Positions 25,618 to 35,090 of a stretch of 64,000 nucleotides of DNA are shown here, one piece after another (the first letter of the stretch is position 1; every line of letters starts with the position of its first letter). The position numbers and the translations under genes are program-made. The notes under the pieces are model-generated. The model saw nothing but the letters and a program-made list of their open reading frames with translations, had not been told where the DNA came from and did no database searches. This DNA comes from Rhodoferax sp. U11-2br (GTDB taxonomy: Bacteria; Pseudomonadota; Gammaproteobacteria; Burkholderiales; Burkholderiaceae_C): contig NZ_JAHFZF010000001.1 in NCBI RefSeq assembly GCF_018619435.1, positions 62,001 through 126,000 on the forward strand. Direction: 5' to 3'.

Positions 25618-26379
25618 TTGAAAGCAAATAGCATTCCAATACTATTAACTTCAAGTGTCATCGCACATGATACAAGTGTAAAACTTACTGATACCGAAAA
25701 AAGAATAGCGTTTGCACTTGAGTCGGTCAGGGAATGGCTCGCCATTGACTCCAGCTTACAAATTATTTTATGTGACGGCTCCGGTTTTGATTTCACCCCA
25801 CTTATTACAAAAAAATTTCCCAACTCAAAAACAGAATGCATTTTCTTTGAAAACAACAAAGACATGGTAAGCAAATATGGACGCGGTTTTGGCGAAGGAG
25901 AAATCGTTAAATATGCATTAGCTCGCTCAGAGTCTATATCAAAGGCCGGTTGCTTCGCAAAATGCACATCCAAACTCTGGGTGAAAAACTATCTTAAGTG
26001 CCTGTCTGCATGGAATGGGAATCTTCTTTTCAAAGGCGTTTTCGTTAATACCTTTTCCCTATTCAGACCCATAAAACTAAAATACATTGACACTCGATTT
26101 TATATAGCCAGCATTAGTGCTTATGAAGAATTTTTTATAAATTCTCATTTAAACATCAAAAAAGATATAGGGCATGGTTTAGAAGAGTGCTTTCTTGAAT
26201 CTATTCAAAAAAATAAAATAGAAGCATGCCTACTTAATGAACCTCCAATTATTTGCGGAGTTGGTGGTGGCACCGGCGTAAGCTACAAAACGTCATTCAA
26301 ACGCACAATCAAAGAAAAGTTAAAAATCAGATTAGCAAGAAGAAATAAGAATTTTTACCATTTATTCTCTAAAAGATAA
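25618..26379 (+). CDS. Hypothetical protein of the polysaccharide cluster
   Basis: A 253-residue soluble protein of unrecognised family, read from TTG 25618 with AAGG 9 nt upstream; no ATG is suitably placed. SIPILLTSSVIAHDTSVKLT, LQIILCDGSGFDF, and KYGRGFGEGEIVKYALARSE, then KCTSKLWVKNYLKC suggest a GT-A-like fold with a short acidic DGS motif, but this is weak. The C-terminus is basic. It is one of the most AT-rich genes in the window and is convergent with the O-antigen ligase gene. Confidence 0.55.
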   Translation: MKANSIPILLTSSVIAHDTSVKLTDTEKRIAFALESVREWLAIDSSLQIILCDGSGFDFTPLITKKFPNSKTECIFFENNKDMVSKYGRGFGEGEIVKYALARSESISKAGCFAKCTSKLWVKNYLKCLSAWNGNLLFKGVFVNTFSLFRPIKLKYIDTRFYIASISAYEEFFINSHLNIKKDIGHGLEECFLESIQKNKIEACLLNEPPIICGVGGGTGVSYKTSFKRTIKEKLKIRLARRNKNFYHLFSKR

Positions 26380-26390
26380 CACATCAGTCA

Positions 26391-27875
26391 TTAAGAATTA
26401 CTAGATTTGGATTGTTTAAAATACAAATAAGAGATAACCGCTGCTTGCATTTGCAAATAATGCTCTCGGTAAACGGAATCCATAAATCCTCTGAGAATCC
26501 AGAACAAACTCATCAAAAACAATGCAAATGCCCAGGCATCAAAGGAGTGCCCCATGATGCCATGCCAGCCTTTAAGCATAAAAGAGATAAAAACCCATCC
26601 AAGCAATATCGCACCAACCAACCCCAGTGCCAAAACAATGTCCATCCAAGCTTGATGTGTGTGCGCAAAATGCATCACCGGCGGATGACCACATTTTTTC
26701 TCAATAAGCCTCTCATAAGTTGATCTTGAACCATCTATACCGCGCAAATTCTCAGCTATCAAGGAGAATCCTGCGCGCGTCAAAACAACTCGCCCTCCAT
26801 CTGAGTTCAAACTTGAAATCAACTCCTCGGAGTATGACGGCAACTTATCTTTGTATTTATATATAATTTTTTCTTGATCAACCACCGACAAACCATTACA
26901 TAGAAAATCTATAGGATTTTCGATATCAAATCCTACAGATATCTTATCAACCACCCCCCTCCACCTTACATCATTATTCACAATCTTTGCTGCAAATGTT
27001 GCAAAAAAAGCTAGCAAAATTAGAACACCAAAAAATGCCTTAAAAACACACCTTCCAGAACAGGATTTTCGATTTTTAGTTCGTTTCCTTATATTTCTTA
27101 GCAATATAGAAAAAAATGCCCCCGTCAGCATAATCACTCCAAAAAATACAGCTCCCCTTGAACTGGCAATCAATACGCTCAAAAAACAAAGCGTGATACC
27201 GATCGCAGCAATCCAAAACCTAAATTGTTGACCTTTCTGCCAGGCTACAACAGAACAAACCACAAACAACACGATGGCCTGACAAGCTGCATAGCCCAGA
27301 TTCCCATGCATGGGATCGTATCCACGAAACCCCCATGGAAAGTTATGCGGTACAAGATCTTCACGCGAAGAGAAATCAAAAGCCTGGATTAGACAACTCC
27401 ATATCTCATCAATGGATATGGTGTCAGGAATATTGACGCCTAATGCACCTGACCATGCCAGTAATGTCAGCGACAGGTGAATGAAAATAGGTAAAGTGCT
27501 GGCAATAGCCAAACCCCAAAGACTTGGCCCCCGTGGGCCGAGAATTTTTGCAGCACCAATACCAACACACCAAGCAAAAATAGACTGCCCCCATTGCCCT
27601 CCGAGATTTTTCCAAGCTAGATCTGATTGTTCAGCCCATAGTGGGAAAAAAACTAAAAAACAACACCAAAAAATAAGAGATGCAGGAATCTCATGTAGCT
27701 CTAAATCTTTTCCAAGTAGCAAAGTTCTGGAAAAAATGAAGTAAAAAAATAAACAAACAAGGGTAAACAGGAAAATATTTCTTAATCCTGTGGTGTTGGC
27801 AAGTGGCAGGATTGAAAAATATGCCAAAAAAATCCAATAATACACCCTGAACAAAATAGGCAACTTATTACTCAT
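26391..27875 (-). CDS. O-antigen ligase / Wzy-like polymerase family protein
   Basis: A 494-residue inner-membrane protein with roughly 10-12 membrane segments. The Wzy/WaaL family motif region is LIASSRGAVFFGVIMLTGAF. A large periplasmic loop (about residues 300-400) contains the conserved His region VMHFAHTHQAWMDIVLALGL ('HxHxxxL'-type). WaaL joins O-antigen to lipid A-core; Wzy-type polymerases look similar, so which of the two this is cannot be decided. It is AT-rich like the genes opposite it and ends 11 nt from the convergent gene. Confidence 0.82.
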   Translation of the reverse strand: MSNKLPILFRVYYWIFLAYFSILPLANTTGLRNIFLFTLVCLFFYFIFSRTLLLGKDLELHEIPASLIFWCCFLVFFPLWAEQSDLAWKNLGGQWGQSIFAWCVGIGAAKILGPRGPSLWGLAIASTLPIFIHLSLTLLAWSGALGVNIPDTISIDEIWSCLIQAFDFSSREDLVPHNFPWGFRGYDPMHGNLGYAACQAIVLFVVCSVVAWQKGQQFRFWIAAIGITLCFLSVLIASSRGAVFFGVIMLTGAFFSILLRNIRKRTKNRKSCSGRCVFKAFFGVLILLAFFATFAAKIVNNDVRWRGVVDKISVGFDIENPIDFLCNGLSVVDQEKIIYKYKDKLPSYSEELISSLNSDGGRVVLTRAGFSLIAENLRGIDGSRSTYERLIEKKCGHPPVMHFAHTHQAWMDIVLALGLVGAILLGWVFISFMLKGWHGIMGHSFDAWAFALFLMSLFWILRGFMDSVYREHYLQMQAAVISYLYFKQSKSSNS

Positions 27876-27975
27876 TCCAAATATGAGATTATTAAAATAG
27901 TCACGTCATTATTCCCGGTATAGCCTGTGGCTTTGATTCTGCGTTAGCACCACGCAAGAAACCGACTTACCGGCC

Positions 27976-29451
27976 TCACAGCAACACAATATCGTACTGC
28001 TCCTGGCCCATGGCACCTTCGCTTTGCAGCGACACCGGTTTGCCGATGAACTCGCTCAGGCCCGCCAGATGCTGACTCTCCTCGTCCAGAAACAGCTCGA
28101 TGACCTTGGGGGAGGCCACCACCCGGAACTCCTTGGGGTTGAACTGGCGTGCCTCACGCAAAATCTCGCGAAAAATATCGTAGGCCACACTGCGCGGCGT
28201 TTTGACAATGCCTTTGCCTTGGCACAACGGACAGGGTTCACACAACATGTGCGCCAGGGACTCGCGGGTGCGCTTGCGTGTCATCTCCACCAGACCCAGC
28301 TGCGAAAAGCCGCCACACATGGTTTTGACGCGGTCACGCGCCAACTGCTTGCGCATTTCGGTCAACACCGCCTGGCGGTGTTCCTCACGCTCCATGTCGA
28401 TGAAGTCCACCACAATGATGCCGCCCAGGTTACGCAGACGCAGTTGCCGGGCAATGGCTTGTGCAGCTTCCAGGTTGGTTCTGAAGATGGTGTCATCAAA
28501 GTTGCGGGCGCCGACAAAACCGCCGGTGTTGACATCCACCGTGGTGAGAGCCTCGGTCTGGTCCACGATCAGATAACCGCCCGACTTCAGCTCCACCCGC
28601 CGACCCAACGCCTTGGCGATGTCTTCGTCAATCGAGTGCAAATCAAAAATCGGCCGTTCACCCTTGTAGTGCTGCAGCTTTTGCGCCGCAGCCGGCATGA
28701 ACTCCACACCAAAGGCTTTCAAGGCTTCAAACTGCTCCAGCGAGTCCACCCGGATAGAGACGGTGCGTTCACCCACCATGTCGCGCAGCACCCGCTGCAT
28801 CAGGCTCAAATCCTGGTGCAACAAGGAGCTGGCAGGCAGCTTGGTGGCGGCCTCACGGATGCGTTTCCAGGCTTTGCGCAGGTAGGCGATGTCGTCAGCC
28901 AGTTCCTGATCGCTGGCATCCTCGGCGTTGGTGCGCAGGATGAAGCCGCCGCCCATGTCCCCCACCAGCGACTGCACCCGCTGGCGCAAACTCTCGCGCT
29001 GCTCGGTCGGTATCTTCTGCGACACACCAATGTGGTCGTCCTGCGGCAAAAACACCAGCATGCGCCCGGCAATGCTGATCTGGGTGGACAGGCGCGCGCC
29101 CTTGGTGCCAATCGGGTCCTTGATCACCTGCACCATCAGGCTCTGGCCCTCAAACACCTGTTTTTCAATCGGAATCTGCGAAGCTGCCGCACGTGCGTTG
29201 GAGATGGTTTCACCCTCGGCAGGTGGGTGCCAGACATCGGCCACATGCAAAAACGCAGCACGCTCCAGACCAATGTCGATGAAGGCCGACTGCATGCCTG
29301 GCAGCACTCGCACCACCTTGCCCAGGTAGACATTGCTCACCAGGCCGCGCTCGAGCGAGCGCTCGACGTGCAACTCCTGCAGCGCACCGCCCTCGACAAT
29401 GGCCACACGCGTCTCCTGCGGCGCCCAATTGATCAGAATATCTTCTTGCAT
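27976..29451 (-). CDS. rng: Ribonuclease G
   Basis: A 491-residue RNase E/G-family endonuclease that matures 16S rRNA 5' ends and degrades mRNA. An S1 domain (about 38-125, GLVSNVYLGKVVRVLPGMQS, AFIDIGLERAAFLHVADV) precedes the catalytic region with EALTTVDVNTGGFVG (catalytic Asp), GGIIVVDFIDMEREEHR (second Asp) and the zinc-link CEPCPLCQGKG. The length fits RNase G rather than RNase E, which has a long tail. It is the last gene of the overlapping yebC-rng run. Confidence 0.95.
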   Translation of the reverse strand: MQEDILINWAPQETRVAIVEGGALQELHVERSLERGLVSNVYLGKVVRVLPGMQSAFIDIGLERAAFLHVADVWHPPAEGETISNARAAASQIPIEKQVFEGQSLMVQVIKDPIGTKGARLSTQISIAGRMLVFLPQDDHIGVSQKIPTEQRESLRQRVQSLVGDMGGGFILRTNAEDASDQELADDIAYLRKAWKRIREAATKLPASSLLHQDLSLMQRVLRDMVGERTVSIRVDSLEQFEALKAFGVEFMPAAAQKLQHYKGERPIFDLHSIDEDIAKALGRRVELKSGGYLIVDQTEALTTVDVNTGGFVGARNFDDTIFRTNLEAAQAIARQLRLRNLGGIIVVDFIDMEREEHRQAVLTEMRKQLARDRVKTMCGGFSQLGLVEMTRKRTRESLAHMLCEPCPLCQGKGIVKTPRSVAYDIFREILREARQFNPKEFRVVASPKVIELFLDEESQHLAGLSEFIGKPVSLQSEGAMGQEQYDIVLL

Positions 29452-29478
29452 AGGGGGCAGACTGTAACGCCTCGCGGC

Positions 29479-30081
29479 CTAACGGCCCAGTCCGAAACCT
29501 TGCAACAAGGTGTTGGTCTCAAACATCGGCAAACCCATGATGCCGCTGTAACTGCCGCTGATGTGGGCAATGTGTGCCGCCACCCTGCCCTGCACCCCAT
29601 AAGCCCCCGCCTTGCCCATCGGTTCTACACTGTCCACATAGGCCTGGATCTGCGCATCACTCATGGTGGCAAAAGTCACTTTGGAGATCGACACCGCCTG
29701 CTCACGCTGTTGCTCGGTGCCGATTACCACCGCTGTGAGCACACGGTGGGTTTTGCCCGACAGGGCACGCAAGATACGCACCGCGTCGGCATCGTCTTGC
29801 GGCTTGCCCAGAATCACCCGGCCCAGCGCCACCGTGGTGTCCGAGCACAACACGGGCGCGGCTGGCAGGCCACGCTTTTTCAGCCGTGCCAAGGCCGCGT
29901 CGAGCTTGAGCTGGGTGACACGCTGCACATAGGCCAGCGGCGCCTCACGCGGCAGGGCTGCTTCCAGGGCTTCTGCGTCTTCATCCGCATCAGGCAAGAG
30001 CAACTCATAGGCCACGCCAAGCTGCTCCAGCAGCTGCCTGCGCCGCGGGCTTTGGGAGGCCAGGTAAACGAATGGCTTCAT
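29479..30081 (-). CDS. maf: Maf-like nucleotide pyrophosphatase
   Basis: A 200-residue protein with the Maf signature YLASQSPRRRQLLEQLGV and VLCSDTTVALG (catalytic Asp), then LSGKTHRVLTAV and KAGAYGVQGRVAAHIAHISG. Maf proteins hydrolyse dTTP/UTP and modified nucleoside triphosphates. It sits 6 nt after rlmH and 27 nt before rng, a common proteobacterial arrangement. Confidence 0.92.
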   Translation of the reverse strand: MKPFVYLASQSPRRRQLLEQLGVAYELLLPDADEDAEALEAALPREAPLAYVQRVTQLKLDAALARLKKRGLPAAPVLCSDTTVALGRVILGKPQDDADAVRILRALSGKTHRVLTAVVIGTEQQREQAVSISKVTFATMSDAQIQAYVDSVEPMGKAGAYGVQGRVAAHIAHISGSYSGIMGLPMFETNTLLQGFGLGR

Positions 30082-30087
30082 GTCTGA

Positions 30088-30555
30088 CTATTCCCTGTGG
30101 TACGGGTGGTTGGCGTTGATCGACCAAGCGCGGTAGAGCTGCTCCACCAGCAGCACCCGCACCATGGCGTGGGGCAGCGTCAAGTCTGACAAACGAATCC
30201 GCTCATGCGCCGCCTGCCGGAACGCCGGGTCCAGCCCGTCCGGGCCACCAATCACCAGTGCCACATCACCGCCTGACAGCTGCCAGTCTTTGAGCTTGCC
30301 GGCCAGCGCCATGGTGGTCAGCGTGGTGCCACGTTCGTCCAGCGCCACAATGCGACAGCCTTTCGGAATCGCGGCCTCAATACGGGCGCGCTCAGCGGCG
30401 TAAATGGTTTCCAGCGACTTGGAGGCGCGTGGCTCTGTTTTGACCGCCTTGAGTTCGAGCTTGATCTCGAACGGAAAGCGTTTGGCGTAATCGTCCCAGG
30501 CGGTTTGTGCCCAGTCGGGCACACGCTGACCTACCGCAACTATCAGCAGCCGCAC
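30088..30555 (-). CDS. rlmH: 23S rRNA pseudouridine-1915 N3-methyltransferase
   Basis: A 155-residue SPOUT methyltransferase. Family marks are [33 protein letters not shown], the knot region [20 protein letters not shown] and the end [20 protein letters not shown]. The length is exactly as in E. coli RlmH (155 aa). It starts 2 nt after rsfS ends. Confidence 0.95.
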   Translation of the reverse strand: MRLLIVAVGQRVPDWAQTAWDDYAKRFPFEIKLELKAVKTEPRASKSLETIYAAERARIEAAIPKGCRIVALDERGTTLTTMALAGKLKDWQLSGGDVALVIGGPDGLDPAFRQAAHERIRLSDLTLPHAMVRVLLVEQLYRAWSINANHPYHRE

Positions 30556-30557
30556 AC

Positions 30558-31454
30558 TCAGGCTTTGCGCGAAGCGGGTTTGGCGGCCCGTTTGGCGGGC
30601 GCAGACTTGGCCGCAGATTTTTTGGCAGCGGGCTTGCTCGGCGCGTTCACCACCAGGGTCTTGATCCGGGGTTTGGCCACAGTCTCAGCATCTTTTGCGC
30701 CTCTAGCCCTTGTGGGTGAAGCTTTGGCAGCTACTTTTTTCGCAGCAGCTGCCTTGACCTCTTCCTGCTTTCTGAGCTGAGCTTTGGAGGGGAAGGCGTC
30801 TTCCACCCCCTTCTTGGCGGCGCTGGAGCGGCGCAAGCTGGTCTCGGGTTTGGCGGCACGAGCCGGCTGGGTCGGTGCGGCGGGCGCCTTGACGGCCTTG
30901 GCCACCACCGGCTTGGCGGCACCGAGCTTCAGGCGCACCGGTTTTTCACCCCACAACTCTTCGAGGTTGTAATAAGTGCGGTAGCTGGGCTGCATCACAT
31001 GCACCACGGCCTGGCCACAGTCCACAATGATCCACTCACCGTTGGCTTCACCCTCAACCCTCGGTTTGGTGAAACCGGCGTCACGCACCGCATCCACCAC
31101 ACTCATGGCCAGCGCCTTGGTTTGCCGGTTGGACGAACCCGAGGCGATGATCACCCGCTCAAACAGCGAGGACAACTCTTCGGTGTCAAACACCACAATC
31201 TCCTGCGCCTTGACGTCTTCGAGGCCGTCCACAATCGCACGTTGCAGTTTTTGCACGTTCTTTTTGCCATCCGCCTTGGCCTCGGACTTGTCCACGGGTT
31301 TGACCGCTGGTTTGGTAACGGCGCGTTGGCGCTCTTCGGCTTCCAGCGGCGTCAGCGCCTGGCTGGCCGCTTTCGCGGTGGTCTTGGCAGCCGATTTGGC
31401 GGGGGTTTTGGCGGCGCGTTTGGCAGCGGTCGGGGTGGTGGTTTTGGTAGTCAT
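30558..31454 (-). CDS. rsfS: Ribosomal silencing factor RsfS with long Lys/Ala-rich tails
   Basis: The RsfS core occupies roughly residues 65-170 of 298 ([70 protein letters not shown]). RsfS binds ribosomal protein uL14 and blocks subunit joining in stationary phase. Most homologues have only 105-135 residues. Here an about 60-residue N-terminal and 125-residue C-terminal extension, rich in Lys, Ala, Pro and Arg ([17 protein letters not shown] at the end), resemble histone H1-like tails. The start ATG overlaps the nadD TGA. A degenerate palindromic repeat lies within the C-terminal tail codons. Confidence 0.88.
   Translation of the reverse strand: MTTKTTTPTAAKRAAKTPAKSAAKTTAKAASQALTPLEAEERQRAVTKPAVKPVDKSEAKADGKKNVQKLQRAIVDGLEDVKAQEIVVFDTEELSSLFERVIIASGSSNRQTKALAMSVVDAVRDAGFTKPRVEGEANGEWIIVDCGQAVVHVMQPSYRTYYNLEELWGEKPVRLKLGAAKPVVAKAVKAPAAPTQPARAAKPETSLRRSSAAKKGVEDAFPSKAQLRKQEEVKAAAAKKVAAKASPTRARGAKDAETVAKPRIKTLVVNAPSKPAAKKSAAKSAPAKRAAKPASRKA
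30704..30734 (+). repeat. Degenerate palindromic repeat within the rsfS tail
   Basis: TAGCCCTT-GTGGGTG-AAGCTTTGG followed by CAGCTAC. The left arm and the terminal AGCTA-like block match the dispersed family, but the right arm (AAGGGC) is lost. It is translated on the other strand as part of the Ala/Lys-rich tail, so tail growth by repeat insertion is conceivable. Confidence 0.35.
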
Positions 31455-32077
31455 CAAGAGGATAGGTAAAGGTGGTGGTCGGCAATATAACGCGCAACGC
31501 TCTCGCCCACCAGTGCCGTCACGTTTTGGTGGGTAGAAATGGCAGAGCGGATGTCGGTTGCGCTGATGGCCATCGATGGCATTTGCAGGTGGAAAAAACG
31601 CTCGGGATACGCCTTTTCTGCATCAAACACGGCCCTGACCCTCGTTAGATCTGGGCGATCAGCTACACATATTGTAGCTGATTGCAAAATCTCCTGCCAC
31701 GACTGCCAAGTCGTCAGCGCTTGCGCCTGATCGGCGCCGATGATCAGGAACAACTCGGCCTGGCTGAACTCGGCACACAACTCACGCAGGGTGTCGATGG
31801 TATAACTGGGCCCGGCGCGTTGGGTTTCACGCGGATCGACCCAGGCTTGAGAGATGCCTGCAAACGCCAGCTGCGTCATGGCCAGGCGGTGGGTGGCGTC
31901 GGTCAGCACCCGGGCTTTGTGCCAGGCCTGGCCGGTGGGCACCACACACAAACCGTCAAGATCCAGCTGGACCACGGCGGCCTGCCCCAACGCCACATGC
32001 GCTAGGTGCGGCGGGTCAAATGAGCCGCCCAGGATACCGATGCGTTTGGGCGCCACGCCAGACGAGCTCAGAGCCAC
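31454..32077 (-). CDS. nadD: Nicotinate-nucleotide adenylyltransferase
   Basis: A 207-residue NadD making deamido-NAD from NaMN and ATP. It has the nucleotidyltransferase motif [17 protein letters not shown] (HxxH type) and the C-terminal SATDIRSAI. RsfS and NadD genes are neighbours in most bacteria. Its codons at 31658-31682 form a perfect 10-bp-arm palindrome. The start at 32077 overlaps the hemF stop by 10 nt. Confidence 0.93.
   Translation of the reverse strand: MALSSSGVAPKRIGILGGSFDPPHLAHVALGQAAVVQLDLDGLCVVPTGQAWHKARVLTDATHRLAMTQLAFAGISQAWVDPRETQRAGPSYTIDTLRELCAEFSQAELFLIIGADQAQALTTWQSWQEILQSATICVADRPDLTRVRAVFDAEKAYPERFFHLQMPSMAISATDIRSAISTHQNVTALVGESVARYIADHHLYLSS
31658..31682. repeat. 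Perfect palindrome inside nadD
   Basis: ATCAGCTACA-CATAT-TGTAGCTGAT, ten perfectly paired bases on each side of a 5-nt loop, read in frame as part of [10 protein letters not shown]. The AGCTA blocks recall the outer blocks of the dispersed palindromic repeats. Confidence 0.6.
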
Positions 32078-33003
32078 TCCCGACGTACCAGAAACTGCTC
32101 TGTCAACGCGGCCTCAGGCGAACCCGGCGCGTGTACCTGGTTGTAAGACCAACTCACCAGCGGCGGCATCGAGAGCAAAATCGACTCGGTGCGGCCACCC
32201 GACTGCAGGCCAAAGTGGGTGCCCCGGTCCCACACCAGGTTGAACTCCACATAGCGGCCGCGTCGGTAGAGCTGGAAGTTGCGTTCACGCTCACCATAGG
32301 GCGTGTCCTTGCGGCGCAAGACGATCGGCAGGTAAGCACCCAGAAAACTGTCCGCCACCGACTGCATCATGGCCAGGCTGCGCTCAAAGCCCAGCTCCTG
32401 GAAATCGTCAAAAAACACGCCGCCCACACCACGCTGCTCACCCCGGTGTTTGTTGCAGAAGTAGTCGTCGCACCAGGTCTTGAAACGCGGGTATTTGTCG
32501 TCCCCAAACGGGGTCAAAGCCGTCTTGCAGCTCTGGTGGAAAAACACCGCATCTTCCTCAAAACCGTAATACGGCGTCAGGTCCATGCCACCGCCAAACC
32601 AGCACACCACCGAACCATCGCTGGCGGTGGCCGAGATCATGCGCACGTTCATGTGCACCGTGGGCACGTAGGGGTTGCGCGGGTGGAACACCAGCGACAC
32701 CCCCATGGCCTCAAACGGAACCCCCACCAGACCGGGCCGGTGCTGCGTGGCCGAGGGCGGCAGGCTTGGGCCACGCACATGCGAAAAACCGCAACCCGCA
32801 CGTTCGAACACCGGGCCGTTTTCCAAAATCTGGGTGATGCCCTGCCCTTGCAACTTGTCGCCAGGCTCCTTGTGCCAGGCATCGGTCAGGAAGGCGCTGC
32901 CGTCGATCTCACTGATGGCGCTGGTGATACGCGCCTGCAGGCCACGCAGGTAGTTGCTGACCTGCGCTGTCACATCCCCCGGCTGGCTCACCTCGGCTGT
33001 CAT
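32068..33003 (-). CDS. hemF: Coproporphyrinogen III oxidase, oxygen-dependent
   Basis: A 311-residue HemF. Marks include [32 protein letters not shown], '[14 protein letters not shown]', [20 protein letters not shown], and [18 protein letters not shown]. It converts coproporphyrinogen III to protoporphyrinogen IX using O2. It overlaps purD by 4 nt upstream and nadD by 10 nt downstream. Confidence 0.96.
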   Translation of the reverse strand: MTAEVSQPGDVTAQVSNYLRGLQARITSAISEIDGSAFLTDAWHKEPGDKLQGQGITQILENGPVFERAGCGFSHVRGPSLPPSATQHRPGLVGVPFEAMGVSLVFHPRNPYVPTVHMNVRMISATASDGSVVCWFGGGMDLTPYYGFEEDAVFFHQSCKTALTPFGDDKYPRFKTWCDDYFCNKHRGEQRGVGGVFFDDFQELGFERSLAMMQSVADSFLGAYLPIVLRRKDTPYGERERNFQLYRRGRYVEFNLVWDRGTHFGLQSGGRTESILLSMPPLVSWSYNQVHAPGSPEAALTEQFLVRREWL

Positions 33004-34301
33004 GCAGCTGTACCTTTGATAGCACGGTACCCAATGTCGGTGCGGTATTGCATGCCATCAAAGCGAATACCTGCGGCCACCTCGTAAGCACGCTGCTGGG
33101 CCAGGCGCACGTTGTCGGCCAGCACCGTCACGCAGAGCACACGTCCGCCAGAGGTTTGCAATTGCCCATCCACCAGGGTGCTGCCCGCATGGAACACACA
33201 GGCGTCCTCCACTTCTTTGGGAATGCCGGTAATGGCATCACCTTTGCGCGGCTGCATAGGGTAGCCGTGGGCGGCCAACACCACACCCAGGGCGGTGCGG
33301 CGGTCCCACTCCAGCTCGATCTGGTCGAGCTTGCCGTGTGGGCCGGGTTCGGTGGCGGCCAGCATCACGTCCACCAGATCGGTCTTCAGGCGCATCATGA
33401 TGGGCTGGGTTTCCGGGTCACCCATGCGGCAGTTGAACTCCAGCGTTTTGGGTTTGCCCTGGGCATCGATCATCAGGCCCGCGTACAAAAAGCCCGAGAA
33501 CGGGATGCCATCCTTTTCCATGCCGCGAATGGTTGGCAGGATGATCTCGCGCATGGCGCGGGCATGCACATCGGGCGTGACGATGGGTGCGGGGGAATAC
33601 GCACCCATGCCACCGGTGTTGGGGCCCAGATCACCATTGAGCAGGCGTTTGTGGTCCTGGCTGGTGGCCAGTGGCAACACGTTTTTGCCGTCCACCATCA
33701 CGATGAAGCTGGCCTCTTCTCCGGCCAGAAACTCCTCGATGACCACCCGCGCGCCACCGGCGTTGTGGCTCACCCCCAGGGTGTTGTCCAGCAGCATGAA
33801 GTCCACCGCCGCGTGCGCCTCGGCCAGGTTGGAGGCCACCACCACCCCTTTGCCAGCAGCCAGGCCATCGGCCTTGACAACGATAGGTGCACCCATCTTG
33901 TCGATGTAGGCATGGGCCAGCACCGGGTCAGAAAAGGTCTCAAACTCGGCCGTGGGAATGGCGTGGCGCTTCATGAAAGCTTTGGAAAACGCCTTGGAGC
34001 TTTCCAGCTGGGCTGCGGCCTGGGTCGGGCCAAACACACGCAGACCGTGTTTGCGGAACTCGTCGACCACGCCAGCGGCCAGCGGCCCCTCGGGGCCCAC
34101 CACCGTCAGGGCGATCTTCTGGGCCAGCGCCCATTCACGCAGCTGCTGAATGTCGGTAATGTCCACATTCTCGAACTGCGGGTCCAGCGCGGTGCCGCCA
34201 TTGCCCGGTGCCACGTAGATTTTGTGGGTTTTGGGCGACTGGGCCAGTTTCCAGGCGAGGGCGTGTTCGCGGCCACCGCCGCCAATGACGAGGATTTTCA
34301 T
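33000..34301 (-). CDS. purD: Phosphoribosylamine--glycine ligase
   Basis: A 433-residue ATP-grasp enzyme of purine synthesis (GAR synthetase). It opens with [20 protein letters not shown] and contains [66 protein letters not shown] and [16 protein letters not shown] (metal-binding Glu/Asn). It shares 4-nt overlaps with yebC and hemF. Confidence 0.97.
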   Translation of the reverse strand: MKILVIGGGGREHALAWKLAQSPKTHKIYVAPGNGGTALDPQFENVDITDIQQLREWALAQKIALTVVGPEGPLAAGVVDEFRKHGLRVFGPTQAAAQLESSKAFSKAFMKRHAIPTAEFETFSDPVLAHAYIDKMGAPIVVKADGLAAGKGVVVASNLAEAHAAVDFMLLDNTLGVSHNAGGARVVIEEFLAGEEASFIVMVDGKNVLPLATSQDHKRLLNGDLGPNTGGMGAYSPAPIVTPDVHARAMREIILPTIRGMEKDGIPFSGFLYAGLMIDAQGKPKTLEFNCRMGDPETQPIMMRLKTDLVDVMLAATEPGPHGKLDQIELEWDRRTALGVVLAAHGYPMQPRKGDAITGIPKEVEDACVFHAGSTLVDGQLQTSGGRVLCVTVLADNVRLAQQRAYEVAAGIRFDGMQYRTDIGYRAIKGTAA

Positions 34302-35032
34302 AAGTCTTGGGTGTCGAGTTGGGCGTTGTGGTACACCGCTTGTACATCATCCAGGTCTTCAATCGCGTCGAGCAGCTTCTGCATGCGCGCTGCCTCGTCG
34401 CCTGTGACCTCGATCGGGTTTTCGGGCCGCATGGTCACCTCGGCATCAGCGGGGGTCAGACCAGCGGCCACCAGCGCGTCCTTGATGGCTTCAAAGTCTG
34501 CCACCGGGGTGATCACCTCAATGGCGCCGTCCTCGTCAGTGATCACATCATCGGCACCGGCTTCCAGCGCCACTTCCATCACCTTGTCTTCACTCACACC
34601 GGGCGCAAAAATGATCTGGCCACAGTGTTTGAACTGGAACGCCACCGAACCCTCGGTGCCCATGTTGCCGCCAAACTTGGAGAACGCATGCCGCACCTCG
34701 GCCACGGTGCGCACCTTGTTGTCGGTCATGGTGTCAACAATGATCGCCGCGCCACCAATGCCGTAACCCTCGTAACGGATTTCCTCGTAGCTGATGCCGT
34801 CGAGCGAACCGGTGGCTTTGTCGATGTTGTATTTGATGCGGTCGGCCGGCATGTTGGCCGCCTTGGCGCGGTCAATGGCCAAACGCAGACGCGGGTTGGC
34901 GGACAAGTCACCGCCACCGGAGCGCGCAGCCACGGTGATCTCACGGATGATGCGCGTCCAGATCTTGCCGCGCTTCTCGTCCTGACGGCCTTTGCGGTGC
35001 TGAATATTGGCCCATTTACTGTGTCCTGCCAC
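34298..35032 (-). CDS. yebC: YebC/PmpR-family DNA-binding/translation-related protein
   Basis: A 244-residue protein starting [20 protein letters not shown], the universal YebC opening, followed by [39 protein letters not shown] and [19 protein letters not shown]. Members have been described as transcription regulators and, more recently, as helping ribosomes through proline-rich stretches. It heads the overlapping yebC-purD-hemF-nadD-rsfS-rlmH-maf-rng run and diverges from the HerA-like ATPase gene. Confidence 0.95.
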   Translation of the reverse strand: MAGHSKWANIQHRKGRQDEKRGKIWTRIIREITVAARSGGGDLSANPRLRLAIDRAKAANMPADRIKYNIDKATGSLDGISYEEIRYEGYGIGGAAIIVDTMTDNKVRTVAEVRHAFSKFGGNMGTEGSVAFQFKHCGQIIFAPGVSEDKVMEVALEAGADDVITDEDGAIEVITPVADFEAIKDALVAAGLTPADAEVTMRPENPIEVTGDEAARMQKLLDAIEDLDDVQAVYHNAQLDTQDL

Positions 35033-35090
35033 GGGAATTCCTTTGAAAATTCGTTACGCTATTGGCTCGATTGTACTTTTTGAGTCCGAT

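Noticed and set aside
28024..30087. Long open frame (687 codons) on the plus strand
   Set aside because: It is antisense to rng and maf, which have all their catalytic motifs; the frame is an effect of GC-rich codon usage and has no recognisable domain.
33048..34766. Long open frame (572 codons) opposite purD and yebC
   Set aside because: Antisense shadow of strongly supported genes.
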